In this document: positions 52,838 through 61,816 of the stretch, piece by piece
Numbering within the stretch: position 1 is the stretch's first letter
How the letters are laid out: each line of letters opens with the position of its first letter
Source of the DNA: CBDFNC01 sp965249895
Lineage (GTDB): Bacteria > Pseudomonadota > Gammaproteobacteria > Enterobacterales > CBDFNC01
DNA: 64,000 bases
Assembly (NCBI GenBank): GCA_965249895.1
Contig: CBDFNC010000001.1
Location: 310,001-374,000 of the forward strand
Direction of reading: 5' to 3'
Made by a program: the position numbers and the translations under genes
Notes under the pieces: model-generated
Told to the model about the DNA's origin: nothing
The model's database searches: none
Seen by the model: the letters and a program-made list of their open reading frames with translations, nothing else

Positions 52838-54904
52838 TTAAGCGTTTGTATATATCTCTTTGTCGCCCAGCCAGCGTTTGATTATAGGGTCTATGGTATC
52901 CGGGTGCTGCTCAAGTAAAAAGCGGCCTAGTTTTTGTACCTGTGGTATTAAACCCTGGTCGCGAATGAGGTCGGCAATTTTAAACTCGGCCAGGCCCTTT
53001 TGCTTGACTCCCAGCATTTCTCCCGGACCACGTATTTCCAGATCCCGTTGGGCAATATAAAAGCCATCACTGGACTCTCTTAATACGCCTAATCGTTGGC
53101 TTGCAGTTTTCGATAGCGGACTGTGGTATAGCAAGACACTATGGCTGGCGGTTGATCCTCTGCCAACCCGGCCCCTTAACTGATGCAACTGGGCTAGACC
53201 CAGGCGTTCAGGGTTTTCAATAATCATCAGGCTGGCATTTGGGACATCAACACCTACCTCAATTACAGTGGTGGCGACCAGGAGATCCATTTTTCCCGCT
53301 TTAAAGTGGTCCATCACATATTTTTTCTCGGCGGGTTTCATTCTGCCGTGGACCAGGCCGATGCTGAGTTCAGGCAGTCGTTTTTGTAACTCACTGGCGG
53401 TATCTTCCGCCGCCTGACACTCCAACACCTCGGACTCTTCGATAAGGGTACAAACCCAATAGGTCTGGCGGCCTTGATGGCATGCCTCTCTGACTCTCTC
53501 TATAACCTGCTCCCTGCGGGTATCCGGCAGCGCAACCGTGGTCACCGGGGTCCTGCCGGGGGGTAATTCATCGATAACAGAAGTATCCAGATCTGCATAT
53601 GCCGTCATAGCTAAGGTTCGGGGAATTGGTGTGGCCGTCATTGTTAGCTGGTGGGGGGCGTAGTTACCTACAGCCCCTTTTTCCCTGAGGGCTAGTCTCT
53701 GGTGAACGCCAAACCTATGTTGTTCATCCACAATGATTAGCGCAAGGCTAAGGAACTCAACATCCTGCTGAAAAAGTGCGTGAGTACCCACTATCATTTT
53801 TGCTGTTCCGTTAGCAAAGGACTCAAGCTGGCTCTGGCGTTGTTTACCTTTTATTTTACCCGATAACCAGCCGACATCTATATCCAATGGATTGAGCCAG
53901 CTGGCAAAATTTAGTGCGTGTTGTTCCGCCAACAACTCTGTCGGGGCCATCAAGGCCACTTGATAACCGGCTTCAATTACCTGTAAAGCAGCCAGTGCGG
54001 CAACCAGGGTTTTTCCCGAGCCGACATCACCCTGCACCAGCCGCATCATTGGCGTGTTTTGCCTGAGATCTTGCTCGATTTCTTGCATGACCCTTTGCTG
54101 CGCACCTGTAGGTTTAAAGGGTAAAGTAGCGAGTAATCCAGAGGTTAGTTTCCCTGGGACCTTGATTTGCACAGCTTGGTGTAGGGCAGTTTTTTGTCTC
54201 AGCTTTAACATACTCAGGTTTTGCGCCAACAACTCTTCCATTACCAGGCGTTGCTGACTGGGATGCTTACCCTGCTCTAGCAGCTCGACATCGGCGTCTG
54301 GCGGCGGTCGGTGGACAAACAGTAGCGCATCCGCCATGGTCAGCTGACGGTTAATCAGCCCATCGGGTAACAGCTCTGTGAGCCTGTACTGATGTAGCAG
54401 CTCAATGGCTTGTTCGGTTAAATTACGCAGGGTGTTTTGTTTGAGTCCCTCTGTGGTGGGGTAAACGGGAGTTAGGTTGTTCTCCAGCTCTACCTGGTGG
54501 TCATTGAGTAACTTATATTCGGGGTGAGTGATTTCATAGCCAAATTTACCGCGGCGAAATTCACCATAACAGCGAATTGTTTGACCTTCGGTTAAGGCAT
54601 TTTTCTGGCCAGCGTTAAAGTTAAAGAATCTGAGGGTAGCTGTGCCTGTGTGGTCGGCTACCTTGCAAATCAGCATACGACGTTTACCAAAGAGAACTTC
54701 GGCGCTTCTTATTTGGGCTTCTATACTACCGTGTACTCCGGGGAGCATATCACCAATAGCATAAACACGGGTTCTGTCTTCGTATCGCAGTGGCAGGTGG
54801 AACAGCAGGTCCTGAACCGATGTTAGTCCTAACTTACCTAGCCTTTCGGCCATTTTGCTGCCTACCCCTTTTAATGAGGTGAGCAGGATCTTCTCAAGGT
54901 TCAT
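52838..54904 (-). CDS. recG: ATP-dependent DNA helicase RecG
   Basis: Branch-migrates and reverses stalled replication forks. From ATG 54904 it has 688 aa, equal to the family norm; the frame extends nine codons further without need. The N-terminal wedge domain is followed by helicase motifs LVQGDVGSGKTLVAALAALQ (motif I), APTELLAEQHALNF (Ia), LIIVDEQHRFGVHQR (II), MTATPIPRTLAMTAY (III) and VATTVIEVGVDVPNASLMII (V), with HQLRGRVGRG (VI). In E. coli it follows spoT and trmH directly; here other genes intervene. Confidence 0.96.
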   Translation of the reverse strand: MNLEKILLTSLKGVGSKMAERLGKLGLTSVQDLLFHLPLRYEDRTRVYAIGDMLPGVHGSIEAQIRSAEVLFGKRRMLICKVADHTGTATLRFFNFNAGQKNALTEGQTIRCYGEFRRGKFGYEITHPEYKLLNDHQVELENNLTPVYPTTEGLKQNTLRNLTEQAIELLHQYRLTELLPDGLINRQLTMADALLFVHRPPPDADVELLEQGKHPSQQRLVMEELLAQNLSMLKLRQKTALHQAVQIKVPGKLTSGLLATLPFKPTGAQQRVMQEIEQDLRQNTPMMRLVQGDVGSGKTLVAALAALQVIEAGYQVALMAPTELLAEQHALNFASWLNPLDIDVGWLSGKIKGKQRQSQLESFANGTAKMIVGTHALFQQDVEFLSLALIIVDEQHRFGVHQRLALREKGAVGNYAPHQLTMTATPIPRTLAMTAYADLDTSVIDELPPGRTPVTTVALPDTRREQVIERVREACHQGRQTYWVCTLIEESEVLECQAAEDTASELQKRLPELSIGLVHGRMKPAEKKYVMDHFKAGKMDLLVATTVIEVGVDVPNASLMIIENPERLGLAQLHQLRGRVGRGSTASHSVLLYHSPLSKTASQRLGVLRESSDGFYIAQRDLEIRGPGEMLGVKQKGLAEFKIADLIRDQGLIPQVQKLGRFLLEQHPDTIDPIIKRWLGDKEIYTNA

Positions 54905-55373
54905 CTGCTTATCTCGGTGACCACTGTACATATGAACAGATAATAACAGATGTTTGGTTTTTTTCTCGGGTCAATTTCATCCTGGTCCCTGTAGTACAGA
55001 GTTAAGAGGTTTACGTTTGATTGTTACGGTTAGCCGCTTTCGGGTGGCGAAGATAACAATAGCGTTAACTCTTGCTTTGGTAGCGCTACCTAAGGTGTTC
55101 ATAATGTTCACGGACTTATGTTTAAGTGTATGAAAAATAACGTGTAAAAATCTAGTTTTAAGAAATTAACGTTGCCAATCTATGACTTAACGTAATTGCA
55201 GGATAAAGGGATAGCTGTCACTGCTCAGGTTTTGTTAATCTATTGCCAAGTTAGAAAGCGGTTTGCTTTCTCTTAGTACTTTTTGAATTTGCGAGTGTAG
55301 ATGGGCTCTTTTCGGAACCCAAAAGTTAAATTATTTTCCATAGGGGAGCTTAGGCTCCCTTATTTGTTTTCAG
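54905..55373. other. intergenic gap with hairpins, no gene
   Basis: About 470 bp. It has the perfect 12-bp palindrome GGTAGCGCTACC (55079-55090) and a terminator-like stem GGGAGC/GCTCCC (55344-55349, 55354-55359) followed on the plus strand by T-rich sequence. The stem also serves as a 3' structure for the minus-strand gene at 55374. No ORF was credible; a small plus-strand RNA ending at 55370 cannot be excluded. Confidence 0.5.
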
Positions 55374-55721
55374 CTATTCTGCGATGAGCTTTAGACGAAA
55401 GCGACGAAACTGCTTCTGCTGCTGCGAACTTAGTTGAGAGAAATCCAACTGCGCCAGACTCTCAGTGATTGCTTTAACGGCAGATTGATCAAACTCCTCG
55501 AACCCACTGCTTTTTTCTATCTCTACTTGTATTGTCCCGGCCAGGTTATTCTGGATCAGTAAGGCCACTTCTGCAGTTGGATAGCTGTACCTGGCTTTCC
55601 AGTGCTCATAGAGGTGAGTTTGCATGGCATTTTGACATTGCTCAGGAGCGGTACAAAGAGTTTGACCTGTTGCGTTATGGCTCGCGGTGAACATTAGGAT
55701 AAGAAAAATTACCTTTCTCAT
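55374..55721 (-). CDS. small periplasmic protein with TonB-C-like domain
   Basis: A 115-aa secreted protein with a signal peptide (MRKVIFLILMFTASHNATG). The mature part is LYEHWKARYSYPTAEVALLI, then AGTIQVEIEKSSGFEEFDQSA and VKAITESLAQLDF, the order of the TonB/TolA C-terminal domain. Membrane anchor and proline-rich linker are absent, and there are two cysteines near the start (LCTAPEQC) that may form a disulfide. No ExbB/ExbD genes are nearby, so it is not a normal TonB. Function unknown. Confidence 0.75.
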   Translation of the reverse strand: MRKVIFLILMFTASHNATGQTLCTAPEQCQNAMQTHLYEHWKARYSYPTAEVALLIQNNLAGTIQVEIEKSSGFEEFDQSAVKAITESLAQLDFSQLSSQQQKQFRRFRLKLIAE

Positions 55722-55931
55722 ATCGGTTCCTTATAGTGACTGTAAGCTGGTGATTGATAAATATTTGATTTATCAAGTATGGCTTTTGTCTTTCCTGAAT
55801 GCCGTGAGATCTATAACAAAATGCAGTGCATGGAGAAATAGCATTGTTTAGATAGAGCCAGCCCCATTGTTCGCTAATTGGCAACGGGAAATTGTTAGCA
55901 CGTTTTGCTGGTTCTAGAACGGGATGAGCCG

Positions 55932-56858
55932 TTAGCTCTTCGCCGTTAGCTCTGACGGTTGAGTAACGTAATTACCACCAAACTCAGATTGTAACCAGTC
56001 GCAAAATACCCGCAACTTGGCTGTCATGGGTTTTTGTTCGCCACGGACCAGGTAATAGGAATACTCAGTGGTAATGCTCTGGGGGAACGGGCGGATAAGA
56101 CGGCCAGATTCCAGCTCCTTTTCCACCAGGCTACGCCTGGCCAGCGCGATACCCTGACCACTGAGTACTGCGTCGATAGCCAGGCTGTTATCATTAACGG
56201 TAAAGCCTTTTTGTAATTTCAGGTGTTCGCAGTTTACCGCCTTTAGCCAGTCATTCCAGGTTAGATCTTTCGGGCCAATATCGGGGATCACTACAAACTT
56301 GGTGAGATCTTCAGGCTTTTTCAGTGAGCCTGTTTGTAATAGTTCAGGCGTACATACAGGAAAAGCTTCATCACCGGCTAAAAAAGTGCTGTGGACGCCA
56401 GCATATTCCCCTTTGCCAAAACGTATGGCCAGATCAACGTCAGAATGGTTCAAATCCACCAGGGTCAGGGACGGAGCGATACGAACTTCGATATCCGGGT
56501 GACTTTTCAGAAACCGCCATAACCTGGGGACCAGCCAGCGAGCGGCAAAAGAGGGGAGGACACTGATGTTTAACACTCCCTGATCCCCAGACTGGCTGAT
56601 TTGCTCTATGCCCAGCCTGATATTTTCCAGTGCCTTTCTTACTTGAATAACAAACTGCTGACCCTGCTGGGTAAGCAAGAGTTGTTTGTTTTGTCTTAAA
56701 AACAGCTGACACCCAAGGTTTTGCTCCAGGGCGCGTATTTGCTGGCTTACCGCAGCCTGGGTGATAAACAGCTCCTGCCCTGCCTTGGTGAAGCTCAACA
56801 AGCGAGCGGCGGCTTCAAAGCAGCGTAATGACATGATTTTCGGATACCGGATTGTCAT
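55932..56858 (-). CDS. LysR-family transcriptional regulator (GcvA-like)
   Basis: A 308-aa regulator. The N-terminal helix-turn-helix reads LRCFEAAARLLSFTKAGQEL then FITQAAVSQQIRALEQNLGC, a close match to GcvA-type LysR proteins. The effector domain follows (LNISVLPSFAARWLVPRLWR; SDVDLAIRFGKGEYAG). It is divergent from the DUF1127 gene at 56954 over a gap of 95 bp, so that gene is a likely target. Confidence 0.93.
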   Translation of the reverse strand: MTIRYPKIMSLRCFEAAARLLSFTKAGQELFITQAAVSQQIRALEQNLGCQLFLRQNKQLLLTQQGQQFVIQVRKALENIRLGIEQISQSGDQGVLNISVLPSFAARWLVPRLWRFLKSHPDIEVRIAPSLTLVDLNHSDVDLAIRFGKGEYAGVHSTFLAGDEAFPVCTPELLQTGSLKKPEDLTKFVVIPDIGPKDLTWNDWLKAVNCEHLKLQKGFTVNDNSLAIDAVLSGQGIALARRSLVEKELESGRLIRPFPQSITTEYSYYLVRGEQKPMTAKLRVFCDWLQSEFGGNYVTQPSELTAKS

Positions 56859-56953
56859 GGTTATGAATAAGAATTACTTATGATGTGATAAGAATCTATC
56901 GTTTGTCTAATGACAAGGTCAAGCCTAACTTATAGAAAACAAAGGAGGAAAGT

Positions 56954-57148
56954 ATGAAAACATTAACTCAGCAGGTCATTAGTCTTGGTTATGAAGGAGT
57001 TTCCCTGTTACAGATCTTTAGTGAGTGGAACCGACGTCAGAGGACGCGTAAACAACTCGCTGAGATACCCGGTTTTTTACTGAAGGATATTGGTATCGAT
57101 GAAGCGCAAAGACAGCAGGAGCTGAGTAAGGGGTTTTGGAAAAAGTGA
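56954..57148 (+). CDS. DUF1127 (YjiS-like) small protein
   Basis: A 64-aa basic protein with the DUF1127 core RRQRTRKQLAEIPGFLLKDI followed by GIDEAQRQQELSKGFWK. It starts after AAAGGAGGAAAG, a very strong ribosome site. The family consists of small, often stress- or RNA-linked proteins whose role is mostly unknown. It is divergent from the LysR gene and 96 bp before pldA. Confidence 0.9.
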   Translation: MKTLTQQVISLGYEGVSLLQIFSEWNRRQRTRKQLAEIPGFLLKDIGIDEAQRQQELSKGFWKK

Positions 57149-57244
57149 GTTGCTGCATACCAAAACAAAGTAAAGGACTTATAATGGCCGCCTATTTAAA
57201 TACTTCCAATGCAACGGAATATGATCATAACAACAGGGACAAAT

Positions 57245-58105
57245 ATGCGCGCCAGATTATCGGGTTTGGGGCTGGTAATATTACTGGCCTTTCCAACCGC
57301 TTATGCCGAGGACAAAGTTGAGTCCGCCATCGATAAGCGCATTGAAAAAGAGGTGGCGACATTTAACAATCCATTTGTGATTACGCCCCATAAACCGACT
57401 TATATTTTACCGATAAATTACACCAGCAATAGCAACAGTACTTTGTACAACGATATCGACCTGCAGGATGTCGAGATTAAATTTCAGTTCAGTTTTAAGA
57501 TGCCGCTGGTGGTGAATATTGACGATTCCAATTTGTCGATATTTTTTGCCTATAGCCAGGTGTCGTTCTGGCAGGCTTATAACAGCGAATATTCCTCCCC
57601 TTTCAGGGAAACCAATTATGAACCTGAGCTGTTTGTAAACTGGTTAACCGAGGTGGATTTACCTTTGGGCTGGAAGGCGCGCGGGCTGGATGTTTCCTTT
57701 GCCCATCAGTCTAATGGTCGTAGCGCCCCTGTATCACGCAGCTGGAATAGAGTTCAAAGCCGTATATATTTTGAAAACGGTAACTGGGCATTTGCGTTGC
57801 AGCCCTGGTATCGCCTGAAAGAAGACGATGAACAAGATGATAACCCAGACTTATTGGATTATCTGGGGCATGGCCAATTCCGTGTGGCATATAAACTGGG
57901 TGGTCACACCTTGAGCGCTATGAGCAGGAACAATCTGGAGTCTGGTTTTTCCAAGGGCGCCGCCGAATTTAGCTGGAGTTTCCCCATCAGCCAAAGGTTA
58001 AAAGGTTACGTACAGGTATTTAGTGGTTATGGTAATAATCTAATTGAATACAATCATTACACCAATACCGTAGGCATAGGTTTTGCCTTAACCGACTGGC
58101 TCTGA
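57245..58105 (+). CDS. pldA: outer-membrane phospholipase A
   Basis: A 286-aa beta-barrel enzyme that hydrolyses phospholipids in the outer leaflet. The start is ATG 57245 with GGGA 7 nt upstream; a longer frame from 57209 would disrupt the signal peptide. Signal peptide LSGLGLVILLAFPTAYA. The PldA active site is seen in FAHQSNGRSAPVSRSWNRV (His-Ser pair and Asn), with the calcium region YSQVSFWQAYN upstream. The length matches E. coli PldA (289). Confidence 0.94.
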   Translation: MRARLSGLGLVILLAFPTAYAEDKVESAIDKRIEKEVATFNNPFVITPHKPTYILPINYTSNSNSTLYNDIDLQDVEIKFQFSFKMPLVVNIDDSNLSIFFAYSQVSFWQAYNSEYSSPFRETNYEPELFVNWLTEVDLPLGWKARGLDVSFAHQSNGRSAPVSRSWNRVQSRIYFENGNWAFALQPWYRLKEDDEQDDNPDLLDYLGHGQFRVAYKLGGHTLSAMSRNNLESGFSKGAAEFSWSFPISQRLKGYVQVFSGYGNNLIEYNHYTNTVGIGFALTDWL

Positions 58106-58304
58106 TCTCCATACTTTAATCTGATAACCAGTGTGTATTTATGGGCTGAGCACTGCGTATACTGAGCCGGCCCAGACGTCATGTCAGTTTTTTCTTGAAT
58201 TCCTACGGCCCCGTCCCCATTCATTAGTTAGCGGCAGACTCCATTTCAGGGAGTCGTTCGATTTTAGTGTCAACCTTAGTTGTCGAGGTGCAAGAGGAAT
58301 AAAA

Positions 58305-58715
58305 ATGAAGTCTCTATTGCTCACGCATTTATTACAAGACAAGACCATTTGGTTAGAAACTGAATTGGAGAAAAGAGCCAGGACAAATGGTTGTTATCTG
58401 ACCCAGGCCCAGGAGCAAATATTCCGCCGTATCAGGGATCGGGATATCACCTTATCCCAGCTGGCTTGTGAAATGCAGATAAGCCGGCAGGCTGTGCAAA
58501 AAACCGTGGCTGGCCTGGTTGAACGACGTTTGCTTGTACTGATGCCATGCCAGGAAAACCCCTGTGCAAGAGTGGTGCTGATCACTCATGAAGGTCAAGA
58601 GTTACAGCAGAAAGTCGAACTATTATGGCAGGAAATGGAATGGTTGCTGGAGCAAAAGCTGGGAGAGCAGCAACTGGCTTTGTTAAAAGAAGTATTGAAA
58701 CATAACTGGGATTAA
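58305..58715 (+). CDS. MarR-type winged-helix regulator
   Basis: A 136-aa protein. ATG 58305 has AGAGGAAT ahead; an open frame from 58131 has no ribosome site. Winged-helix parts: QEQIFRRIRDRDITLSQLAC, ISRQAVQKTVAGLVERRLLV and the wing NPCARVVLITHEG. The length is near MarR size. Between pldA and the broken rpoH. Target unknown; it may regulate its neighbours or itself. Confidence 0.75.
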   Translation: MKSLLLTHLLQDKTIWLETELEKRARTNGCYLTQAQEQIFRRIRDRDITLSQLACEMQISRQAVQKTVAGLVERRLLVLMPCQENPCARVVLITHEGQELQQKVELLWQEMEWLLEQKLGEQQLALLKEVLKHNWD

Positions 58716-58772
58716 AATTTTAACCGGAGTGACAACTAAGGTTGTCGTTAATCGTTATTTGAGGAGTGAATT

Positions 58773-59760
58773 ATGAGCTATGCATTGGTAAGTCAGGCCG
58801 CAAATGGCGACTTTAGCAGTTATATCTCACAGGTAAATAAAATGCCTGAGCTGTCTGTGGAGCAAGAGCAAGTTCTGACTCGCCAACTGGCTGAGAATGG
58901 CGACCTGGAAGCGGCGAAGCAGTTGATCCTGTCCAATTTAAGATATGTGGTGATGATTGCCAGGGGTTATGCGGGTTATGGTTTACCACAGCCAGATCTG
59001 GTTCAGGAAGGTAATGTGGGTCTGATGAAAGCGGTCAAGCGCTTTGACCCGCAGCAAGGAGTCAGATTATTGGATCAAAGCAGAAATACATGAGTATGTA
59101 CTGAGAAACTGGCGCATTGTTAAAGCCGTGACCACTAATGACTTTTGCGGTTTATTGGATCAAAGCAGAAATACAAGTATGTACTGAGAAACTGGCGCAT
59201 TGTTAAAGCCGTGACCACTAAGGCGCAAAGAGAAGTTGTTCTTTAATCTGAGAAAGTTTAAACAAAAATTACATTGGTTTAATGACAGTGAAGTAAAGCA
59301 ATTGGCCTTTAATCTGAGAAAGTTTAAACAAAAATTACATTGGTTTAATGACAGTGAAGTAAAGCAATTGGCCCAGCAGCTGAATGTACCGGAAAAGGAT
59401 GTTCGGGAGATGGAAGGGCGCCTGTCCAGCCGAGACATTGCGGTTGAGATCAGAGAAGGGCAGGATGGAGCGGGGGCCGAGTTATCCCAAACCATGGCTG
59501 AAGATCAGTTGGTGGCGCACACACCGTCACCCGAACTCATACTCGAAGAGGAAAACTGGCGTCAAAATGCGCAGGCTCAGGTTAATGATTTGATTAAACA
59601 GCTGAACCCAAGAACTAGAGATATCCTGGTATCCCGTTGGTTATCAGAAGAAAAAGCCACCTTGCATCAGTTAGCGGAGAAATACCAAATCTCCTATGAG
59701 CGGGTCCGTCAGCTGGAAACTGAAGCACTGGAAGGATTAAAAGCCAGCGTCAGGTTTTAA
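58773..59760 (+). pseudogene. rpoH: rpoH-like sigma-factor paralogue, broken with internal duplications
   Basis: A heat-shock sigma-32 family gene. The first half gives an intact start (MSYALVSQAANGDFSSYISQ), the sigma region 2 part GDLEAAKQLILSNLRYVVMI and GYGLPQPDLVQEGNVGLMKA, then the frame fails at 59093. Region 2.4 (WIKAEIHEYVLRNWRIVKAV) occurs twice, at about 59070 and 59155, with a 2-bp deletion in the second copy and the expected SFAVH segment missing before the first. The RpoH box (QRKLFFNLR) is split by a one-base insertion near 59230. Then a 66-bp block (22 codons, FNLRKFKQKLHWFNDSEVKQ) is repeated in tandem (59242, 59308), and region 4 (SYERVRQLETEALEGLKASV) is intact to the stop. 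Confidence 0.9.
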
Positions 59761-59782
59761 TCTTGCTCCCCTGTGAAACTAC

Positions 59783-59821
59783 AGGAGCTACAGAGACAAG
59801 CTGACGAGATTTGTCGCTCCT
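59783..59821 (+). terminator. possible terminator after the rpoH remnant
   Basis: AGGAGC (59783-59788) and GCTCCT (59816-59821) pair around a loop that has an inner GACAA/TTGTC pair, followed by TTAAAT. Weak T-run. Confidence 0.4.
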
Positions 59822-59935
59822 TTAAATCAGCTATACTATTCATTGCCCATAACTATTCCTACAAGGGCAAGCCAGGGAATTAACTCAGAGGGATCAATAT
59901 TGCAGCCTCACCTTTGACCCAAAGGAGGACTGGTT

Positions 59936-60445
59936 ATGCATAAACTCGACTCATACCTGGCTCACGCTCATGTGAGCTATGAAACCTTAACCCACTCCAC
60001 CGCCTATACCGCCGAAGACATAGTTAAATCTGTTCATATCAGCGGTATGGACTTTGCCAAAACCCTTATTCTCAAGGTTGACGGAGAACTGAAAATGCTG
60101 GTATTACCGGCGACTTATCGGGCAAACGAAAAAACCTTAGCGGAGGCTCTGGGCGCCGAACGGGTAGAGCTGGCGAGTGAAGATGAATTTGCCCAACTAT
60201 TTGGAGATTGTGATCTTGGTGCTATGCCGCCGTTTGGTAATTTATTTGGTATGGATGTGATTATTGCCCGGGAGTTAACCTTAAGGGAGCACCTGTGCTT
60301 TAACGCCGGCAATTTTCATGAAGTCCGGCAAATGAAGTATGTAGACTTTCATCGCTTAGTCTCGCCTATAGTGATCCACACGGGTTACATCAGAGAAAAC
60401 CCTTCCCGGCCTGTTCATGTGGCCCATGGACATTTTAGTCATTGA
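59936..60445 (+). CDS. YbaK/ProX-type aminoacyl-tRNA deacylase-like protein
   Basis: A 169-aa protein with the YbaK/EbsC domain (PF04073), found in free-standing editing enzymes that deacylate mischarged tRNA-Pro. Visible: TAEDIVKSVHISGMDFAKTL with Lys in the editing pocket, ELKMLVLPATYRANEKTLAE, the GDCDLGAMPPFGNLFGMDVI loop (GxxPPFG) and FNAGNFHEVRQMKYVDFHRL. The ribosome site CAAAGGAGGAC is strong. It converges on trmH over the tandem array. Confidence 0.85.
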   Translation: MHKLDSYLAHAHVSYETLTHSTAYTAEDIVKSVHISGMDFAKTLILKVDGELKMLVLPATYRANEKTLAEALGAERVELASEDEFAQLFGDCDLGAMPPFGNLFGMDVIIARELTLREHLCFNAGNFHEVRQMKYVDFHRLVSPIVIHTGYIRENPSRPVHVAHGHFSH

Positions 60446-60476
60446 AAATACACCGAGGGAGGACTCTTTAATGACT

Positions 60477-60501
60477 AAAAAATTGCCAGCTTAGCTGGCA
60501 A
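60477..60501 (-). terminator. rho-independent terminator of trmH, beyond the tandem array
   Basis: TTGCCAGC (60483-60490) pairs with GCTGGCAA (60494-60501); on the minus strand the stem is followed by six T (plus A at 60477-60482). It is the terminator expected for trmH but lies about 540 bp from the stop codon. Confidence 0.8.
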
Positions 60502-60503
60502 TA

Positions 60504-61064
60504 GGGGCTGGTCGTCCAGGTGTTGCCAGTTGATGTTGTTCATTAGCATTTAGCCAATGAATGCAGGTCCAAGCCAGGGCCTTAATTCATGTGGGGCTGG
60601 TCGTCTAGATGTTGCCAGTTGATGTTGTTCATTAGCATTTAGCCAATGAATGCAGGTCCAAGCCAGGGCCTTAATTCATGTGGGGCTGGTCGTCCAGATG
60701 TTGCCAGTTGATGTTGTTCATTAGCATTTAGCCAATGAATGCAGGTCCAAGCCAGGGCCTTAATTCATGTGGGGTTAATCATCTAGGTGTTGCCAGTTCA
60801 TGTTGTTCATTAGCATTTAGCCAATGAATGCAGGTCCAAGCCAGGGCCTTAATTCATGTAGGGTTAATCATCTAGGTGTTGCCAGTTGATGTTGTTCATT
60901 AGCATTTAGCCAATGAATGCAGGTCCAAGCCAGGGCCTTAATTCATGTGGGGTTAATCATCTAGGTGTTGCCAGTTCATGTTGTTCATTAGCATTTAGCC
61001 AATGAATGCAGGTCCAAGCCAGGGCCTTAATTCATGTAGGGTTAATCATCTAGGTGTTGCCAGC
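60504..61064. repeat. tandem array, exact 89-bp unit, at the 3' end of trmH
   Basis: Unit starts lie at 60504, 60593, 60682, 60771, 60860, 60949 and 61038, always 89 bp apart: six full copies and a seventh that merges into the trmH 3' end. The first three copies begin GGGGCTGGTCGTC, the later ones GGGTTAATCATCTAGG. In the later ones the trmH stop and last codons (TTAATCATCTAGGTGTTGCCAG) are present. Copies at 60771 and 60949 are identical, as the 60860 unit differs (AGGG start, TTGATG instead of TTCATG), so there is a two-unit (178-bp) higher order. Each unit has a TTCATT/AATGAA inverted pair. Not coding. Confidence 0.97.
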
Positions 61065-61752
61065 TATCCTGGCTCATTTGCATTCGCTGCCACCAGGAAT
61101 CTGGCGCATCAATTTGCCCTTCTTCATCAATAGCCGGGTAAGGTAACCCTTTTTGCTTACAGACTTTGGCAAAAACAGGATGGCCACCTTCGAACATAAT
61201 GCGGTCGCGTTCCTGTTTCGGGATCTTGCTGGGGCCCTGATACATTCCTGCACATTCCCTCTGTCGCTGGGCTTCGTACAGAACCAATGCCGTTGCCACC
61301 GATACATTCAGCGATTGCACCATACCCACCATAGGAATAATGATATCTTGATCAGCCAGAGCCAAAGCTTCTGCGCTTATACCATGTTTTTCCTGGCCCA
61401 TTAAGATAGCTGTGGGTTTAGTGTAATCTACTTCGCGAAAGTCGACTGCTGTGTCAGATAGGTTGGTGGCCACAATTTGCATACCCTGACTGCGCAAGGT
61501 CTGAATCGCCGACTCCGTGTTGTCATGGGTGTGTAGCTTAACCCAGTTCTGACTGCCTGTGGCGGCATTACCGGATAAACGCATTTGTTTGTCGGGCCAC
61601 ATAGCGTGTATATCACTGACACCGATAGCATCACAGGTGCGGACGATAGCAGCCAGGTTATGGGGTTTATGCACCTGCTCCATACAAACGGTTAAGTCGG
61701 GCTGGCGCCGGCTTAACATCTGGCTAATGCGCTCAAAACGCTCCGGGGTCAT
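61042..61752 (-). CDS. trmH: tRNA (guanosine(18)-2'-O)-methyltransferase TrmH
   Basis: A 236-aa SPOUT-family enzyme that methylates G18 of tRNA. It starts at ATG 61752 (GGAGAAAAG upstream); the frame extends nine codons further. Motifs are HKPHNLAAIVRTCDAIGVSD (motif 1), ILMGQEKHGISAEAL (motif 2) and MVGMVQSLNVSVATALVLYE (motif 3, knot). It follows spoT as in E. coli. Its last codons are copied in the tandem array immediately downstream. Confidence 0.95.
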   Translation of the reverse strand: MTPERFERISQMLSRRQPDLTVCMEQVHKPHNLAAIVRTCDAIGVSDIHAMWPDKQMRLSGNAATGSQNWVKLHTHDNTESAIQTLRSQGMQIVATNLSDTAVDFREVDYTKPTAILMGQEKHGISAEALALADQDIIIPMVGMVQSLNVSVATALVLYEAQRQRECAGMYQGPSKIPKQERDRIMFEGGHPVFAKVCKQKGLPYPAIDEEGQIDAPDSWWQRMQMSQDSWQHLDD

Positions 61753-61770
61753 AAGCTTTTCTCCAGTAAA

Positions 61771-61790
61771 AAGCCGCAATCTTGCGGCTT
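61771..61790 (-). terminator. terminator-like hairpin between spoT and trmH
   Basis: AAGCCGCAA (61771-61779) and TTGCGGCTT (61782-61790) form a 9-bp stem with a 2-nt gap, followed on the minus strand by five T. It would end or attenuate transcription after spoT. Confidence 0.75.
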
Positions 61791-61816
61791 AAAAAGTTTT
61801 TTGGGCTAGCCCGGAT

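Noticed and set aside
60504..61064. CRISPR-like array at the trmH end
   Set aside because: The whole 89-bp unit is repeated with no variable spacers and there are no cas genes nearby, so it is a simple tandem repeat.
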